Source of the DNA: Faecalibacterium prausnitzii
GTDB taxonomy: Bacteria; Bacillota; Clostridia; Oscillospirales; Ruminococcaceae
Reading direction: 5' to 3'
Assembly: GCF_003287405.1 (NCBI RefSeq)
Contig: NZ_PRLD01000004.1
Location: forward strand, 1-64,000
Length of the DNA: 64,000 nt
The notes under the pieces were generated by a model. The model saw nothing but the letters and a program-made list of their open reading frames with translations, was not told where the DNA came from and ran no database searches. Position numbers and translations under genes: made by a program. Below, one piece after another: positions 8,448 through 16,202 of the stretch (the stretch's first letter is position 1; the number at the start of each line of letters is the position of its first letter).

Positions 8448-8496
8448 AAAAGATTGACCGCTCGAGTTGGGGAACTGTGGGGCGGTCAATCTTTTT
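8448..8496. terminator. Hairpin terminator between AGCS and thiC
   Basis: AAAAGATTGACCG (8448-8460) pairs with CGGTCAATCTTTT (8483-8495). U-tracts exist on both strands. The rest of 8327-8447 shows only a small GCTGAC/GTCAGC hairpin and no gene. Confidence 0.7.
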
Positions 8497-8512
8497 TGTT
8501 ATCAACATAAAA

Positions 8513-8535
8513 GCCGCCCGGTTATGCCGGGCGGC
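8513..8535 (-). terminator. thiC terminator
   Basis: GCCGCCCGG (8513-8521) pairs with CCGGGCGGC (8527-8535). Read on the minus strand, the hairpin is followed by TTTT, 34 nt after the thiC stop. Confidence 0.8.
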
Positions 8536-8568
8536 GGAGGAAGAAACGCCTTTCAGCGCGGGAAAAGC

Positions 8569-9879
8569 TTACAGAATGTCGATGTATTCACCGGCCAGCG
8601 CCTTGTTCATGCTGCGCACGGCGCAGAACTTGCCGCACATACTGCAGGTGTCGCTGTGGTCGTCCTCGGGCAGGCGGGCGTCGCGGATGGCCTTGGCGGT
8701 CTCGGGGTCCAGCGCACAGGCAAACTGTGCATCCCAGTCCAGTACGCGGCGGGCATCGCCCATCTTGTCGTCAATGTCCCGGGCGTGGGGGATGCCCTTG
8801 GCAATGTCGGCGGCGTGAGCGGCGATCTTGGAGGCCACGATGCCCTGCTTTACGTCCTCCACATTGGGCAGTGCCAGATGCTCGGCAGGGGTCACATAGC
8901 ACAGGAAGGCTGCACCGCTGGCGGCTGCCACTGCGCCGCCGATGGCAGCGGTGATGTGGTCGTAGCCGGGGGCGATATCGGTGACCAGAGGTCCCAGCAC
9001 ATAGAAGGGTGCGCCCATGCAGATGCTCTTCTGCACCTCCATGTTGGCGGCGACCTGATTCAGGGGCACATGGCCGGGACCCTCCACCATTACCTGCACG
9101 TTGTGTGCCCATGCGCGCTTGGTCAGCTCGCCCAGACGCACCAGCTCTTCGATCTGGCATACGTCGGTGGCGTCAGCCAGACAGCCGGGACGGCAGGCGT
9201 CGCCCAGGGAGATGGTCACATCATGCTCGGCGCAGATCTCGCAGATCTCGTCAAAGTGCTCGTAGAAGGGGTTCTCGTTGCCGGTCATGCTCATCCACGC
9301 AAACACCAGAGAGCCGCCGCGGCTCACGATGTTCATCTTGCGCTTGTGCTTGCGGATCTGCTCGATGGTCTTGCGGGTGATGCCGCAGTGCAGGGTAACA
9401 AAGTCCACGCCGTCCTCTGCGTGCAGGCGTACCACATCGATGAAGTCCTGTGCAGTCAGCTCAGCCAGATCCCGCTGGTAGTGGATGACCGAATCATACA
9501 CCGGCACAGTGCCGATCATCACCGGGCACTCGTGGGTCAGCTTCTGGCGGAAGGGCTGGGTGTTGCCGTGGCTGGACAGATCCATAATGGCTTCTGCGCC
9601 CATGTTCACGGCGCTCATCACCTTCTGCATCTCGATGTTGTAGTCCTTGCAGTCGCGGGAGACGCCAAGGTTCACGTTGATCTTGGTGCGCAGCATGGAG
9701 CCTACGCCCTCGGGGTTCAGGCACTTGTGGTGCTTGTTGGCGGGGATGGCTACCTTGCCCTCGGCGACCCACTGGCGGATCTCCTCGGTGGTGCGGTATT
9801 CCTTTTTGGCTACGATCTCCATCTCCGGGGTGATGATGCCCTTGCGGGCGGCATCCATCTGGGTGGTATAAGTCTGCAT
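8569..9879 (-). CDS. thiC: Phosphomethylpyrimidine synthase ThiC
   Basis: 436 aa, the length of the shorter bacterial ThiC type. It is a radical-SAM enzyme that rearranges aminoimidazole ribotide into HMP-phosphate, the pyrimidine half of thiamin. The C-terminal iron-sulfur motif CSMCGKFC (CX2CX4C) is intact, and ThiC blocks such as [23 protein letters not shown] and EGPGHVPL are all visible. The start ATG at 9879 has GGAGG upstream; the frame is open further upstream but runs through a structured-RNA repeat. It lies downstream of thiW-thiM-thiE in the same direction, separated by a ~460-nt spacer. No TPP riboswitch is present directly in front of thiC. Confidence 0.95.
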   Translation of the reverse strand: MQTYTTQMDAARKGIITPEMEIVAKKEYRTTEEIRQWVAEGKVAIPANKHHKCLNPEGVGSMLRTKINVNLGVSRDCKDYNIEMQKVMSAVNMGAEAIMDLSSHGNTQPFRQKLTHECPVMIGTVPVYDSVIHYQRDLAELTAQDFIDVVRLHAEDGVDFVTLHCGITRKTIEQIRKHKRKMNIVSRGGSLVFAWMSMTGNENPFYEHFDEICEICAEHDVTISLGDACRPGCLADATDVCQIEELVRLGELTKRAWAHNVQVMVEGPGHVPLNQVAANMEVQKSICMGAPFYVLGPLVTDIAPGYDHITAAIGGAVAAASGAAFLCYVTPAEHLALPNVEDVKQGIVASKIAAHAADIAKGIPHARDIDDKMGDARRVLDWDAQFACALDPETAKAIRDARLPEDDHSDTCSMCGKFCAVRSMNKALAGEYIDIL

Positions 9880-9986
9880 ACGCTGTGTTCCTCCAAATGA
9901 CAGTTTATCTCTGAACAGCAGGGTGCTGGTCATGCAGTGATACGGGGCAGCCTGTGTGCCGGGAGCTTTCTCCTCGAACACGAGTA

Positions 9987-10100
9987 CGGGTTGCGGCACC
10001 CAGCGGATGCTTCGTGCATTGAGCAGCACTCGCATCCTGCTGGCCGCTGCCCCAACAGCAACTTCCTGTTTCCGCCACTGGCGGCGGTCGTTGCTGTTGC
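9987..10100 (-). ncRNA. Dispersed structured-RNA candidate, copy A
   Basis: First of three related ~113-nt segments. Predicted helices: CAACAGCAAC/GTTGCTGTTG closing a CCGCC-AGT-GGCGG hairpin followed by GAAACAGG; then GCGG/CCGC, CCAGC/GCTGG, GGATGC/GCATCC and GTGC/GCAC nested to one hairpin. It lies between thiE and thiC on the strand of the thi genes. It is not a TPP riboswitch. See the copies at 20677-20786 and 21318-21431. Confidence 0.65.
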
Positions 10101-10190
10101 GGGCCATTCCATCGCCCGCCCTACTGCCTGCGGCAGCAGGGTCCCACCCCAGCGGACGGTCCTCGGAGAAACTCCCGACCCGCAGGCAAG
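10101..10190 (-). other. Structured 5' extension of RNA copy A
   Basis: On the minus strand TGCCTGCGG (10188-10180) pairs with CCGCAGGCA (10133-10125), and GCGGGC/GCCCGC form a hairpin next to the start of copy A. Copies B and C lack this segment. The rest of the thiE-thiC spacer (10191-10337 and 9880-9986) shows no gene. Confidence 0.45.
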
Positions 10191-10337
10191 GGTGGCAGAC
10201 AGGTAGCCGTCATTCAGAAAAAACAGTACGCTCTGGATGCCGGCACCTGCGCAAAATACGCTTTTCATGTTGGTTTTCTCCATGAATTTTGTAACGCGGC
10301 CCAAGGTGGTGCCCCCGGTTTGCCGCGGGATGATAGC

Positions 10338-10976
10338 TTACTTTATGATCTGCTCCGAAAGGGCGCGCAGCTCCCGGCACTCGGCCTCGATGTCCTTTGC
10401 GGCAAAGATGGCGCTTACCAATGCCACACCGTCCACGCCGGTGCCCTTGAGCTGCAGGATGTTCTCCTTGTGGATGCCGCCAATGGCCACCACCGGCACA
10501 TCCACGGCGTTGCAGATGTCCAGCAGGGTCTGCCGGGTCATCTCGCTCACGTCCGTCTTGGTGTGGGTGGCAAATACCGCACCCACGCCAAGGTAGTCCG
10601 CGCCGTGTGCCACAGCGTCCAGCGCTTCCTGTACCGTGTGGGCGGATACGCCGATCATCACGCCCTCGCCCACGCGCTGGCGCACCTGTGCGGCGGCCAT
10701 ATCGTCCTGCCCCACATGGATGCCCTCGGCGTGGCACTGCAAGGCCACCTCCACGTTATCGTTGATGAACAGCGGCACACCGTATTGCTGGCACAGAGCG
10801 TGGATCTGGATGGCTTCCTGTAAAAAATCTGCGTCGCCCAGCTGCTTTTCCCGCAGCTGCACACAGGTGGCACCGCCCTTCAGGGCGCTTTCCACCTGCT
10901 GATACAACGTCTGTTCGCCCACCCATGCACGGTCGGTCACCGCATACAGGAGCATAGTGTGTTTATCGCACTTCAT
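10338..10976 (-). CDS. thiE: Thiamine phosphate synthase ThiE
   Basis: 212 aa, normal length. It joins HMP-pyrophosphate and thiazole phosphate to give thiamin phosphate. TIM-barrel motifs are visible: LLYAVTDR at the N-terminus, CVQLREK (pyrophosphate binding), PLFINDN, GIHVGQDD, IGVSAHT, YLGVGAVF and VVAIGGI. The start overlaps the thiM stop region by 14 nt, so it is probably coupled to thiM. The products of ThiM (thiazole phosphate) and ThiC (HMP-phosphate) are its two substrate precursors. No thiD is present in the window to make HMP-pyrophosphate. Confidence 0.95.
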   Translation of the reverse strand: MKCDKHTMLLYAVTDRAWVGEQTLYQQVESALKGGATCVQLREKQLGDADFLQEAIQIHALCQQYGVPLFINDNVEVALQCHAEGIHVGQDDMAAAQVRQRVGEGVMIGVSAHTVQEALDAVAHGADYLGVGAVFATHTKTDVSEMTRQTLLDICNAVDVPVVAIGGIHKENILQLKGTGVDGVALVSAIFAAKDIEAECRELRALSEQIIK

Positions 10977-11784
10977 AGTTTGCGCCTTTCTCCAGCTGTT
11001 CGGGGGTCATGTTGTAAATGGCATCAATAATGTAATTGCGGTAGGTAGCGTTGCCATCCTGCGGAGTGAGCCGCTGGTGGGCGACCTCGCCCGCCAGACC
11101 CATGGCGCATACCGCCGCAGCGGCAGCTTCCAGCGGGTGGCCGGGGTTGGCGGTGACAAAAGCCGCCGTCAGGGCAGAAAGCTGACAGCCTGTGCCGGTG
11201 ATGCTGCTCATCATGGCGTTGCCGTTGCGGATGCAGTAGGCTTTTTGTGCATCGGCCACGATGTCGATAGCACCGGTAATGGCAACCACTGCGCCGGTGC
11301 GGGCGGCAAAGGCCTTGGCAAAGGCTACGGCGCTGTCCAAGTTCTCCTCGGTCACCTTGTCGGCTACGTCCGCATCCACGCCCTTGGTGGTGCCTGCGCC
11401 GGAGGCAAGGGTCTTGATCTCCGAGATGTTGCCCCGGATCACTGTGAACTGCACCTCCCGCAGCAGGCGGAAGGCGGTGTCGGTGCGCAGACGGGAAGCG
11501 CCGGCACCCACCGGGTCCAGTACCACCGGATGCCCCAGCTGATTGGCCTTTTTGCCCGCCAGCAGCATACTGGTGACGGTGCGGCTGTTCAGCGTGCCGA
11601 TGTTGATATTCAGTCCGCCACAGATGGCGGTGATCTCCTCCACCTCGGCGGCATCATCGGCCATGATGGGGGAGGCACCGCAGGCCAGCACCATGTTGGC
11701 GCAGTCGTTCACGGTGACGTAGTTGGTGATGTTGTGGATGAGAGGGCTGCGGCTGCGCAGGTTCTCAAAGGCGGTTTTGAGCAT
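10963..11784 (-). CDS. thiM: Hydroxyethylthiazole kinase ThiM
   Basis: 273 aa. It phosphorylates hydroxyethylthiazole for thiazole salvage. Ribokinase-fold motifs are present: PLIHNITNYVTVNDCAN at the N-terminus, PVVLDPVGAGASRLR, VIRGNISEI, VAITGAID, and the anion hole SSITGTGCQLSA with the catalytic Cys. The ATG at 11784 was chosen because GGAGG lies eight bases upstream; an in-frame GTG at 11793 sits on the ribosome site itself. It follows thiW by 15 nt, which fits import of the thiazole by ThiW and phosphorylation by ThiM. Confidence 0.95.
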   Translation of the reverse strand: MLKTAFENLRSRSPLIHNITNYVTVNDCANMVLACGASPIMADDAAEVEEITAICGGLNINIGTLNSRTVTSMLLAGKKANQLGHPVVLDPVGAGASRLRTDTAFRLLREVQFTVIRGNISEIKTLASGAGTTKGVDADVADKVTEENLDSAVAFAKAFAARTGAVVAITGAIDIVADAQKAYCIRNGNAMMSSITGTGCQLSALTAAFVTANPGHPLEAAAAAVCAMGLAGEVAHQRLTPQDGNATYRNYIIDAIYNMTPEQLEKGANYEVR

Positions 11785-11799
11785 TCCCGGCACCTCCGC

Positions 11800-12315
11800 T
11801 CAGGAAAGGCTGTTCTGCATGGAGCGCAGAGCGCCGGAGCGCTGCAGGCTGAACACCACAGCACCGGCAATCACCGCACCCACGGCGGTGGAGATGAGGA
11901 AGGGCACGATGTAGGCGTAGAAGGCGATATCCGCAGCACTCTTGCCCATCAGGAAGATGGCTACGGGCCATGCGCACAGGCCGCCCAGAATGCTGGTGCC
12001 GAACACCTCACCCACCACGGTGGCGATCAGGTTTTTGGTCTTGTGGTATGCAAGGCCGCACAGCAGCGCACCGAACATACTGCCCGGGAAAGCCATCAGG
12101 CTGCCCAGACCCAGCAGATTGCGCAGCAGGGAAGCCACAAAGGCTACACCGACGCCCCACCACGGCCCCAGCAGAACGGCGCACAGCACATTGACCATGT
12201 GCTGCACCGGGGCGCACTTGCTGCCGAACATGGGAAAGCTGAACACACTGCCCACCACGCACAGGGCACAGAACATACCGGCAAGGGCAAGCTTTTTGAC
12301 AGAGAGATTCTTCAT
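11800..12315 (-). CDS. thiW: ECF transporter S component ThiW (hydroxyethylthiazole uptake)
   Basis: 171 aa with five or six membrane segments. The N-terminus (KKLALAGMFCALCVVGSVFSFPMFG) and the HMVNVLCAVLLGPWWGVGVAF block are typical of ThiW, the thiazole-specific substrate-binding subunit of energy-coupling-factor transporters. The ATPase and T subunits must be encoded elsewhere. The start ATG at 12315 has AAGGAG upstream; the open frame before it lies in the riboswitch leader. It is the first gene behind the TPP riboswitch, so thiW-thiM-thiE should be switched off by thiamin pyrophosphate. Confidence 0.9.
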   Translation of the reverse strand: MKNLSVKKLALAGMFCALCVVGSVFSFPMFGSKCAPVQHMVNVLCAVLLGPWWGVGVAFVASLLRNLLGLGSLMAFPGSMFGALLCGLAYHKTKNLIATVVGEVFGTSILGGLCAWPVAIFLMGKSAADIAFYAYIVPFLISTAVGAVIAGAVVFSLQRSGALRSMQNSLS

Positions 12316-12537
12316 GATAAATTGGCTCCTTTTCAACCATCTGCGGCAACGCAGGACGAACACCGGCGCTCCCGCAACAAAACAGCCCGTGCCCGCCACA
12401 AGGCGGGAACAGGTACGGAAGGTGCGGTCGAAACTTACTGGTTTCCTCTCACGCCGGAACACGGCTTCCCATCGCTGCATTCATCCAAGGCTCAGGGCGC
12501 TCCCCCTCAGCCGGCTGCGGAACCTCCGCAGAGGTAC

Positions 12538-12573
12538 AAAAAAACAGGAGGAACCCGGCGCGGCTCCTCCTGC
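12538..12573 (-). terminator. TPP-riboswitch expression-platform terminator
   Basis: On the minus strand CAGGAGGAGCC and GGTTCCTCCTG form a hairpin followed by seven T, directly after the TPP aptamer and ahead of thiW. This indicates control by premature termination. The leader between it and thiW (12316-12537) holds one further CCCGCC/GGCGGG hairpin and no gene. Confidence 0.85.
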
Positions 12574-12593
12574 AAAAAATCATAAAGGATATG

Positions 12594-12680
12594 ACTTCCT
12601 ACGGCGGCATTATCCGCATCAGGTAAAAGGGTCGAAGCTTGCTATACTTCCTCTCAGCCCGCTGCACGAGCTCCCCTGTG
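12594..12680 (-). promoter_or_regulatory. TPP riboswitch (THI box)
   Basis: On the minus strand the conserved aptamer core is readable in order: ACAGGGGAGC, GGGCTGAGAGG, GACCC, then ACCTGATGCGGATAATGCC and GTAGGAAGT. This matches the thiamin pyrophosphate aptamer, and it precedes thiW-thiM-thiE. Confidence 0.95.
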
Positions 12681-12695
12681 TTTGATTGTGACTGT

Positions 12696-12724
12696 ATTCT
12701 ACACCTCTTTCCCCAAAAATGCAA
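12696..12724 (-). promoter_or_regulatory. thi operon promoter
   Basis: Minus strand TTGCAT (12724-12719), 17 nt, TAGAAT (12701-12696), just upstream of the TPP aptamer. Confidence 0.75.
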
Positions 12725-12735
12725 GAGGGAAGGGG

Positions 12736-12966
12736 ACGATTTGGAATGGCCTCCGCGGGGAGGCGAAAGGATTTGGAATGCGCTCCGCGTTGCTCTGCGC
12801 ATAGATAGCAGAATTATGATTTTAATTTGCATTTCAGCCAAGCCTGCGGAGCTTGTCGGGGCAAAGCCCCTCCATCTGCTAACGGCAGACCGCTCTGCCG
12901 CTTAAAAGCCCCACTGGGGCTTTCATTGCTGCGCAAACGCGGGCTTGGCTGAAATGCTTTTTTCAC
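12736..12966 (+). repeat. Composite repeat R1 (module plus hairpin with enlarged loop)
   Basis: The conserved module GGATTTGGAATGCGCTCCGC... (12769-12812) is preceded by a partial duplicate (12736-12765). The arms GCATTTCAGCCAAGCC (12829-12844) and GGGCTTGGCTGAAATGC (to 12957) follow, then a T run. The loop begins TGCG, as in other copies, but holds an extra ~95 nt with three small GC hairpins. Confidence 0.7.
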
Positions 12967-13041
12967 AGGAGGGGTCGTAGTGGTCAACTGCATTTGTGAT
13001 TCAGACCGCCCATTAACCATTGCAGCCCCACTTGTAAAAAT

Positions 13042-13140
13042 GCGTTTGGAGCGCTCCGCAGAGCGCGACAAACGCGAAATATTAAAATAACCTTTCCGCT
13101 GAAGATGCGCAGAGCAACGCGGAGCGCATTTTCAATCGTT
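13042..13140 (-). repeat. Composite repeat R2
   Basis: Reverse orientation. The module (13140-13083) contains GCGCTCCGCGTTGCTCTGCG. It is followed by the hairpin GCGTTTGTCGCGCTC-TGCG-GAGCGCTCCAAACGC (two mismatches; 13075-13042). Between R1 and R2 (12967-13041) I see no gene. Confidence 0.7.
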
Positions 13141-13157
13141 AAACTGTTCCATTATAA

Positions 13158-13197
13158 ACCAAAGCCGCCGTGCAGAGGTCTGCGCGGCGGCTTTGGT
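13158..13197 (-). terminator. Terminator of the GH94 phosphorylase gene
   Basis: ACCAAAGCCGCCG pairs with CGGCGGCTTTGGT, 42 nt after the stop on the minus strand, followed by TTTATAAT. Confidence 0.7.
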
Positions 13198-13238
13198 CAC
13201 AGAAAGGAGAATAATATGAAAAAGCAGAGAAAGTCGGT

Positions 13239-15674
13239 TTAACCCATGGTCACCTGCACCGTTACCTCAGTACCAGCGGCAGCCAGCGGTAGTACATTGC
13301 CGGAGATGGTCTTGCCGTCCACAGTAACGGCCTTGATGCCGTGCTGCACCCCGGCGGTGTTGTCCACCATAATGTGGTACACCGCACCGCGGAAGCGGCG
13401 GGTCACGGTGAAGCCGGACAGGGTGTGGGGGATGCAGGGGTCTACCTTCAGGCCGTCCAAGGTGGGTTGGATGCCCAGAATGTACTGACTGATATTGAAG
13501 AAGGTCCATGCCGCCGTGCCGGTCAGCCAGCTGTTTTTGGCTTCGCCGAAGGTGGGAGCGTCCTTACCGGCTACCATCTGGCTGTAAACGTAGGGCTCGG
13601 TGCGGTGGATCTCGGAGATGTCCTCGATATAGGCGGGGCAGGTCTTGCGGTACACCGCAAAGGCGCGGTCGCCGTGACCGAGCGTTGCCTCGGCGCAGCT
13701 GATCCACGGGTTGTTGTGGCAGAAGATACCGGCGTTCTCCTTGTATCCCGGAGGATAGCTGGAGATCTCGCCCAGATTCAGCTGATAGCTGGTGTAGGCG
13801 GGCTGCAACAGCACCACACCGTATTTGGTGTCCAGACGCTCCTCCACGCTGGCAAGCGCTTGCGCGGCCTGTCCGCTCTCCTTGCCGATGCCCGCCATGA
13901 CGCACATACCCTGCGGCTCAATAAAGATCTGACCCTCGGTGCACTCCTTGCTGCCGACGGGCTTGCCGAAAGCATCGTAGGCACGGCGGAACCATGCGCC
14001 GTCCCAACCGGCGGTCAGGGTGGCCTGCTCCACGGCATCAATGTGCTTGCGGGCGGCAGCGGCCTCCTCGGTCAGATTCAGATGGTCGCACAGTTGGGCG
14101 TATTCGTGGCCGTACTTGACGAACATACCGGCAATGAATACGCTTTCGGCCACGGGACCCTCGCTGGGGCCGGTGATCTGGAAGCTCTCGCCCGGGTGCT
14201 CGGAGAAGCAGTTCAGGTTCAGGCAGTCGTTCCAGTCGGCGCGGCCGATCAGCGGCAGGCCGTGGGGACCCAGATGGGTGCAGGTAAAGTTGAAGCTGCG
14301 GCGCAGGTGCTCCATCAGGGTCTGTGCCTTGGTGGCGTCATTGTCAAAGGGCACCTGCTCTTCCAGAATGGACCAGTCGCCGGTCTCCCGCAGGTAGGCG
14401 GCGGTACCGGCAATGAGCCACAGCGGGTCATCGTTGAAGCCGGTGCCGATATCCCGGTTGCCCTTTTTGGTCAGGGGCTGGTACTGGTGGTAGGCGCTGC
14501 CGTCCTCAAACTGGGTGGCGGCGATATCCAGAATGCGCTCCCGGGCGCGGGAGGGGATGATGTGCACAAAGCCCAGCAGATCCTGACAGCTGTCCCGGAA
14601 GCCCATGCCGCGCCCGGTACCGCTTTCAAAGTAGCTGGCAGAGCGGCTCATATTAAAGGTGACCATGCACTGGTACTGGTGCCAGATGTTGACCATGCGG
14701 TTCAGCTTTTCCTCGCCGGAGTCCAGATGGTAGGTGGACAGCAGCTGCTCCCAGTGGGTGCGCAGGGCGGCGCGGGCGGCATCGACCTGTGTATCCGTAG
14801 CGTAGCGCTCCATCATGGCATGGGCGCGGGTCTTGTTGATGACGCCCGGTGCAATGAACTTTTCCTGCTGCGGGTTCTCAATGTAGCCCAGACCGAACAG
14901 GACGCTGCGGCTCTCGCCGGGGGCGAGGGTCAGGTGGATGTGCAGTGCGCCCACCGGTGCCCAGCCGTGGGTAATGCTGCCGGAGCAGTGTCCGGCGCGG
15001 ACGGCCTGCGGGTCTGCCGGGCCGCCGTACACGCCGCAGAAGGCATCCCGGGTGGTGTCAAAGCTGTCCACCGGGCAGTTTGCCCAGAACACGGCGTAGT
15101 GGTCGCGGCGCTCGCGGTACTCGGTCTTGTGGTAGATGACGCTGCCCTCTACCTCCACCTCACCGGTGGAGAAGTTGCGCTGGAAGTTGGAGCCGTCGTC
15201 CACAGCATCCCACAGGCAGAACTCCACATAGCTGAACAGATCCAGCTCCTTGACGATGGTGCTGCCGTTGCACACCGTCACCCGGTCCAGCTCACAGGCA
15301 TCGCCCTTGGGGACGAACAGTTCCTGCCGAGCGGTCACGCCGTCCTTTTTGCCCTCCAAAATAGTGTAGCCCAGACCGTGGCGGCAGCTGTAACTGTCCA
15401 GCGGGGTCTTGGTGGGCTGCCAGCCCGGGTTCCACACGGTGTCGCCGTCCTTGATGTAGATCCGGTGGCCGTCCATGTCCAGCGGGGAGTTGTTGTAGCG
15501 GTAACGGGTCAGGCGGCGCATCCGGGCGTCCCGGTAAAAGCTGTAACCGCCCGCCGTGTTGGAGACCAGACTGAAGAAGTCCTCGCTGCCAAGGTAGTTG
15601 ATCCAGGGCAGGGGGGTCTGCGGGGTGGTGATGACATATTCCTTATTCTGGTCATCAAAATATCCGAACTTCAT
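13239..15674 (-). CDS. Cellobiose phosphorylase (GH94)
   Basis: 811 aa, the standard GH94 length. It cleaves cellobiose with phosphate to glucose-1-phosphate and glucose inside the cell, saving ATP. The N-terminus ([29 protein letters not shown], in part) is that of cellobiose rather than chitobiose or cellodextrin phosphorylases. The catalytic acid lies in [10 protein letters not shown] near residue 480. FRDSCQD and GHGDRAF are further family blocks. No signal peptide. The start has AAGGAGG. It is divergent from a LacI regulator and an ABC importer, which together form a cello-oligosaccharide uptake and phosphorolysis locus. It has its own promoter (15772-15800) with an operator immediately downstream. 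Confidence 0.9.
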   Translation of the reverse strand: MKFGYFDDQNKEYVITTPQTPLPWINYLGSEDFFSLVSNTAGGYSFYRDARMRRLTRYRYNNSPLDMDGHRIYIKDGDTVWNPGWQPTKTPLDSYSCRHGLGYTILEGKKDGVTARQELFVPKGDACELDRVTVCNGSTIVKELDLFSYVEFCLWDAVDDGSNFQRNFSTGEVEVEGSVIYHKTEYRERRDHYAVFWANCPVDSFDTTRDAFCGVYGGPADPQAVRAGHCSGSITHGWAPVGALHIHLTLAPGESRSVLFGLGYIENPQQEKFIAPGVINKTRAHAMMERYATDTQVDAARAALRTHWEQLLSTYHLDSGEEKLNRMVNIWHQYQCMVTFNMSRSASYFESGTGRGMGFRDSCQDLLGFVHIIPSRARERILDIAATQFEDGSAYHQYQPLTKKGNRDIGTGFNDDPLWLIAGTAAYLRETGDWSILEEQVPFDNDATKAQTLMEHLRRSFNFTCTHLGPHGLPLIGRADWNDCLNLNCFSEHPGESFQITGPSEGPVAESVFIAGMFVKYGHEYAQLCDHLNLTEEAAAARKHIDAVEQATLTAGWDGAWFRRAYDAFGKPVGSKECTEGQIFIEPQGMCVMAGIGKESGQAAQALASVEERLDTKYGVVLLQPAYTSYQLNLGEISSYPPGYKENAGIFCHNNPWISCAEATLGHGDRAFAVYRKTCPAYIEDISEIHRTEPYVYSQMVAGKDAPTFGEAKNSWLTGTAAWTFFNISQYILGIQPTLDGLKVDPCIPHTLSGFTVTRRFRGAVYHIMVDNTAGVQHGIKAVTVDGKTISGNVLPLAAAGTEVTVQVTMG

Positions 15675-15725
15675 AATGCTTCCTCCTTAAAACTGCGCCT
15701 TGTCGGGCGGGCAGTGCGTCGATGG

Positions 15726-15741
15726 GCGAAAACGATTAAGG
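15726..15741 (-). promoter_or_regulatory. LacI-type operator, phosphorylase side
   Basis: GCGAAAACGATTAAGG, identical to 16137-16152 on the regulator side. It lies about 30 nt downstream of the -10 of the phosphorylase promoter, suitable for repression. Confidence 0.6.
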
Positions 15742-15771
15742 CACTGCGAAAGAAGCAATCTCATCACGCTA

Positions 15772-15800
15772 AGCATACCGTATCCCACCAAAAAATGCAA
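15772..15800 (-). promoter_or_regulatory. Phosphorylase promoter
   Basis: Minus strand TTGCAT (15800-15795), 17 nt, TATGCT (15777-15772). Confidence 0.7.
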
Positions 15801-15894
15801 GAGCTTTTTGCAAAAATCTCGGCGGAAATTTTAAAATAATCTGCGCAGCCCCGGCGGTTTTCGACGGCTTTCGGTGCTGCGCATACCGGTGAAA

Positions 15895-16060
15895 GACAGA
15901 ACGAAGGACCCGAAACCCCATTTTAAAAGTAATATATACATACGGCCTTTGACACCGAAAACCATAACGAAACTGCAACGAAAATTTTTCTATTTTAATC
16001 GAAATGTAACGAAAGCGAATCGAAGTGCACAATTATTACAGGTGGAATTGAAACGAAATG
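15895..16060. repeat. ACGAA-rich regulatory region
   Basis: In the divergent promoter region the word ACGAA(A) or CGAA(A) recurs roughly every 10-20 nt (near 15900, 15968, 15978, 16002, 16010, 16019, 16054). The stretch is much more AT-rich than the genes. It may hold extra regulator sites; no gene is visible. Confidence 0.4.
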
Positions 16061-16101
16061 CCAAAAGTGATGCAGCTGAGCTAAAACTTTTACGTTTTCG
16101 C

Positions 16102-16130
16102 TTGATTTTTGGTGCAGAATGCGATATATT
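16102..16130 (+). promoter_or_regulatory. lacI-type regulator promoter
   Basis: TTGATT (16102-16107), 17 nt, TATATT (16125-16130), followed directly by the operator copy at 16137. Confidence 0.7.
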
Positions 16131-16136
16131 GAGATT

Positions 16137-16152
16137 GCGAAAACGATTAAGG
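16137..16152 (+). promoter_or_regulatory. LacI-type operator, regulator side
   Basis: GCGAAAACGATTAAGG exactly as at 15726-15741, placed over the expected transcription start of the regulator gene, implying autoregulation. Confidence 0.6.
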
Positions 16153-16202
16153 AACTCGCGAGAAACATTCCGCAGCTCCTTTCCTTGGAAGGAGGCCATA
16201 AG

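Noticed and set aside
8467-9900. 477-codon plus-strand frame opposite thiC
   Set aside because: Shadow frame; ThiC motifs on the minus strand are complete.
9987-10100. Naming the three-copy RNA as HEARO/omega RNA
   Set aside because: I could not match a diagnostic consensus from memory and no IscB-like gene is present; left as one hypothesis.
9880-10337. TPP riboswitch directly upstream of thiC
   Set aside because: No CTGAGA or ACCTGAT-type core there; the only TPP aptamer is before thiW. The spacer holds the repeat-type RNA instead.
13216-13242. Eight-codon frame with an AGAAAGGAG site after the GH94 gene terminator
   Set aside because: Too short to support as a gene, and it overlaps the GH94 stop region.
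13341-15839. 832-codon plus-strand frame opposite the GH94 gene
   Set aside because: Shadow of the GH94 codon pattern; no recognisable domain and no start site.
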